From: Planctomycetota bacterium
GTDB lineage: Bacteria; Planctomycetota; UBA1135; GCA-002686595
DNA length: 8,421 nucleotides
Direction of reading: 5' to 3'
Assembly: GCA_029212955.1 (NCBI GenBank)
Contig: JARGOW010000135.1
Span: forward strand, 1 to 8,421
In this document: one piece after another, positions 6,775 through 8,421 of the stretch
Layout of the letters: the number at the start of each line of letters is the position of its first letter
Position numbering within the stretch: the first letter of the stretch is position 1
The notes under the pieces: generated by a model
What the model was told of the DNA's origin: nothing
The model's input: only the letters and a program-made list of their open reading frames with translations
The model's database searches: none
Program-made: the position numbers and the translations under genes

Positions 6775-7362
6775 TTAACCTTGCAAGCGCTTCGCCAGCT
6801 TCGCCATGGCCCTGGACAGGATCATGCGACTGTGGGCCTCTTCCACTTCCAAGATTGTGGCCAACTCATGGTGGGGGCGACCTTCCAGAACTGCCAGGGT
6901 GAGGATTTGTTCGTCGCGGCCCCCCAAGGATGCGATGCATTGTCGTACACGTTCTCGAGCTTCGTTGGTAGCCGCAAAGCGGCTGGGTGTGGCGCTGCTA
7001 AGCGGGTCGAATCCCGGATCAGAGGAATCCACGGGATGGACGGGGCGTGCTTCGCGACGAAAGTCCCTGCGGCCGGCACTGTGAAATCTTGCCCGTGATT
7101 TGAGCTTGAGCAGTCCGGCCTGGTACAGCCATTGCTTGAATTCGGAATCACTGCGTAGTTCAAAGCGTCCTTCGCGGAGGTGCTTCACGGTTTCGCGGCA
7201 TGCGGACTGAGTCAAGTCGTCGACCGATTCCTTGGCGAGGACAAATTCTGCTGCCCGGTTGCGAAGGAAACCTCGCAGGCCAGGCAAGTGAGCCTCAAGG
7301 AGAGCTTCCAATCGGGCTTGATCGGAATCCGGTGAAGAGTCATTGTTGCTTGAATTCGACAT
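6775..7362 (-). CDS. ECF-type RNA polymerase sigma factor of the planctomycetal kinase-associated kind
   Basis: The 195-residue protein has the two-domain layout of a group 4 sigma factor. Region 2 is about 22-92 and contains ESVDDLTQSACRE (45-57), which corresponds to the core-binding region 2.2, and then FKQWLYQAGLLKLKSRARFH (75-94) for region 2.3/2.4 promoter melting and -10 recognition. A basic, variable linker spans 95-132. Region 4 is about 136-193, with the helix-turn-helix in HHELATILEVEEAHSRMILSRAMAKL, for -35 contact. The DLxQS-x-CRE and FxxWLY pattern is one I recall from planctomycetal sigma factors encoded beside serine/threonine kinases. No anti-sigma gene lies next to it; a divergent kinase does, so control by phosphorylation is a reasonable inference. 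There is no Shine-Dalgarno before the ATG, but an extended -10 promoter lies 15 bases upstream, which gives a very short leader and supports this start. Confidence 0.9.
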   Translation of the reverse strand: MSNSSNNDSSPDSDQARLEALLEAHLPGLRGFLRNRAAEFVLAKESVDDLTQSACRETVKHLREGRFELRSDSEFKQWLYQAGLLKLKSRARFHSAGRRDFRREARPVHPVDSSDPGFDPLSSATPSRFAATNEARERVRQCIASLGGRDEQILTLAVLEGRPHHELATILEVEEAHSRMILSRAMAKLAKRLQG

Positions 7363-7377
7363 TATGCTGTTGCGCCC

Positions 7378-7386
7378 AGTATATCA
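7378..7386 (-). promoter_or_regulatory. Extended -10 promoter for the sigma gene
   Basis: On the minus strand the bases read TGATATACT: an extended -10 TGn followed by TATACT, five of six to consensus. It ends 15 bases before the ATG at 7362, so transcription would start roughly 9 bases before the start codon and the mRNA would be nearly leaderless. A TTGGCA lies upstream but at 21-base spacing, too far for a standard -35; extended -10 promoters often need none. The rest of the 183-base divergent region (7363-7545) must hold the kinase promoter, which I could not identify. It contains a CGAT-rich stretch near 7470-7482. Confidence 0.5.
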
Positions 7387-7545
7387 TTGGCTTTTCAGGC
7401 AAGGTGCCAAACCAACGCCAGGCTCCATTCGCATCTGGGACCATCCCTTAGGGGCTATGAAGGATCTTTCGATTCGATCGATGGGAGAGGCAGAAACGCT
7501 CCAGTGAAGGCACCCTAGTCTCCGAATTCCCACCCCACCCAGCCT

Positions 7546-8421
7546 ATGGCCGTGCCCGATTCTTTCCAACCAGACCCTGAATTTGATCCGGTCGACGAGT
7601 TGCTAGCCGATTGCCTTCGGCATTCTACCCGGGAGTTGCAAGTGCAATCATTGGATCGATCCTGCGAAGAGTATCCTGAGCATGCCCAGGATTTACGGGC
7701 ACGCTACGCGGCTCTTCTTGCCCTGGGGCTCGAAGGGGTTGCTTCGTCAAACGAGGACTTCGTACTTCCTGATGGGCCGGCGGGCACCCATGATCCCGGT
7801 ACGCAGTTTGGTGAATATGAACTGTACGAGGTGATTGGCCAGGGCGGCATGGGCGTGGTCCACAGGGCCCGGCAAGCCAGTTTGGATCGTGATGTGGTGG
7901 TCAAACTCATTCGCCCAGAGTTGTTGCATTTTTCTGGGTCACGGAAGCGTTTGCGCCGGGAAGCGGATGCGATTGCGCGGCTTCAGCATCCTGGAATCGT
8001 CCCCATTCTTTCTGCAGGTGAGTTCGGTGGCGTGCCATTTTTTGCCATGGAGTTTGTGGAGGGACAGGCACTCGATCACATTCTGGGGGGTCTGCAGGGT
8101 CGAAAGCCGGGGGAGTTGGTGGCCGGCAATTTGGCGGTTGCCTTTTCAACAATTACCTACCAGGAGGCGGTTCTGACGATCGGAAGGCAATTGGCGGATG
8201 CGCTCCATCACGCACACCAACGGGGGGTGTTGCACCGGGATGTGAAACCTTCCAATGTCATCCTTTCCGAGGAAGGACAAACCTGCCTGATCGATTTTGG
8301 TTTGCATGCCCTGCAGGAGCCGGAAGGGATCTCGGGCGATGGGGAAGGTGCGGCTTCCCGTTTGACCCAAGAGGGCTCGGCACCCGGGACGCTTCTGTAT
8401 ATGGCTCCGGAGCAACTCGAG
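7546..8421 (+). CDS. Serine/threonine protein kinase (Hanks type), N-terminal part, runs off the window
   Basis: The frame is open for 292 codons to the window end. TAG at 7516-7518 blocks upstream extension, and ATG 7546 is the first start after it; no Shine-Dalgarno is visible. Residues 1-88 precede the kinase and include a helical stretch (about 17-63) with EYPEHAQDLRARYAALLALG, a pre-kinase motif I recall from planctomycetal kinases. The kinase domain starts at about 89: Gly-loop IGQGGMGVV (97-105), ATP lysine K120 in VVVK, alpha-C glutamate E139, hinge FAMEFVEG (166-173), catalytic HRDVKPSN (230-237) with Asp232, DFG 250-252, and GTLLYMAPEQ (281-290). All catalytic residues are present, and Arg231 makes it an RD kinase, probably active. 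An insert at about 179-208 lies between hinge and helix E. The C-terminal lobe, and any membrane or sensor region, is beyond the window. The divergent sigma gene is the likely functional partner. Confidence 0.95.
   Translation, partial: MAVPDSFQPDPEFDPVDELLADCLRHSTRELQVQSLDRSCEEYPEHAQDLRARYAALLALGLEGVASSNEDFVLPDGPAGTHDPGTQFGEYELYEVIGQGGMGVVHRARQASLDRDVVVKLIRPELLHFSGSRKRLRREADAIARLQHPGIVPILSAGEFGGVPFFAMEFVEGQALDHILGGLQGRKPGELVAGNLAVAFSTITYQEAVLTIGRQLADALHHAHQRGVLHRDVKPSNVILSEEGQTCLIDFGLHALQEPEGISGDGEGAASRLTQEGSAPGTLLYMAPEQLE

Overview
The window reads as chromosome from a member of the Planctomycetota. Four things point that way: a sigma factor and a serine/threonine kinase of the type that phylum carries in many copies, encoded back to back; a secreted FG-GAP propeller protein with a C-terminal domain of planctomycetal style; a secreted protein built of carboxypeptidase-regulatory-like beta-sandwich repeats; and the tail of a DUF1080 protein. 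The DNA is moderately GC-rich. The assignment rests on remembered family resemblance, not on a search.

Layout. At the left edge the last 38 codons of a plus-strand DUF1080-type gene end at 118. They converge on a minus-strand block that reads right to left: sigma factor (7362-6775), a possible 29-codon leader ORF (6603-6514), ettA (6501-4840), the FG-GAP protein (4492-2783), the beta-sandwich repeat protein (2728-845) and a DinB-like protein (735-244). At the right edge a plus-strand serine/threonine kinase starts at 7546 and runs off the window. It is divergent from the sigma gene across 183 bases.

How the genes relate. The sigma factor and kinase are probably one regulatory unit. The sigma gene has an extended -10 promoter very close to its start codon. 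The ABC-F protein EttA is a housekeeping translation factor and probably has no functional link to its neighbours. The FG-GAP and beta-sandwich proteins are 54 bases apart, both exported or membrane-anchored, and are probably co-transcribed. DinB follows after a GC-rich stem-loop and may be separate.

Most notable points. (1) The FG-GAP gene has an in-frame TAG after the first of seven propeller blades, at a position where the other blades carry Tyr or His. It is therefore either a recent nonsense mutation or a sequence error. (2) A well-spaced Shine-Dalgarno and a 29-codon ORF sit 12 bases upstream of ettA. (3) The second ABC signature of EttA reads CSGGM. (4) The DinB protein lacks the last histidine of the usual metal triad. 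I found no CRISPR array, transposon, tRNA or rRNA, and no strong case for a new defence or biosynthetic system.
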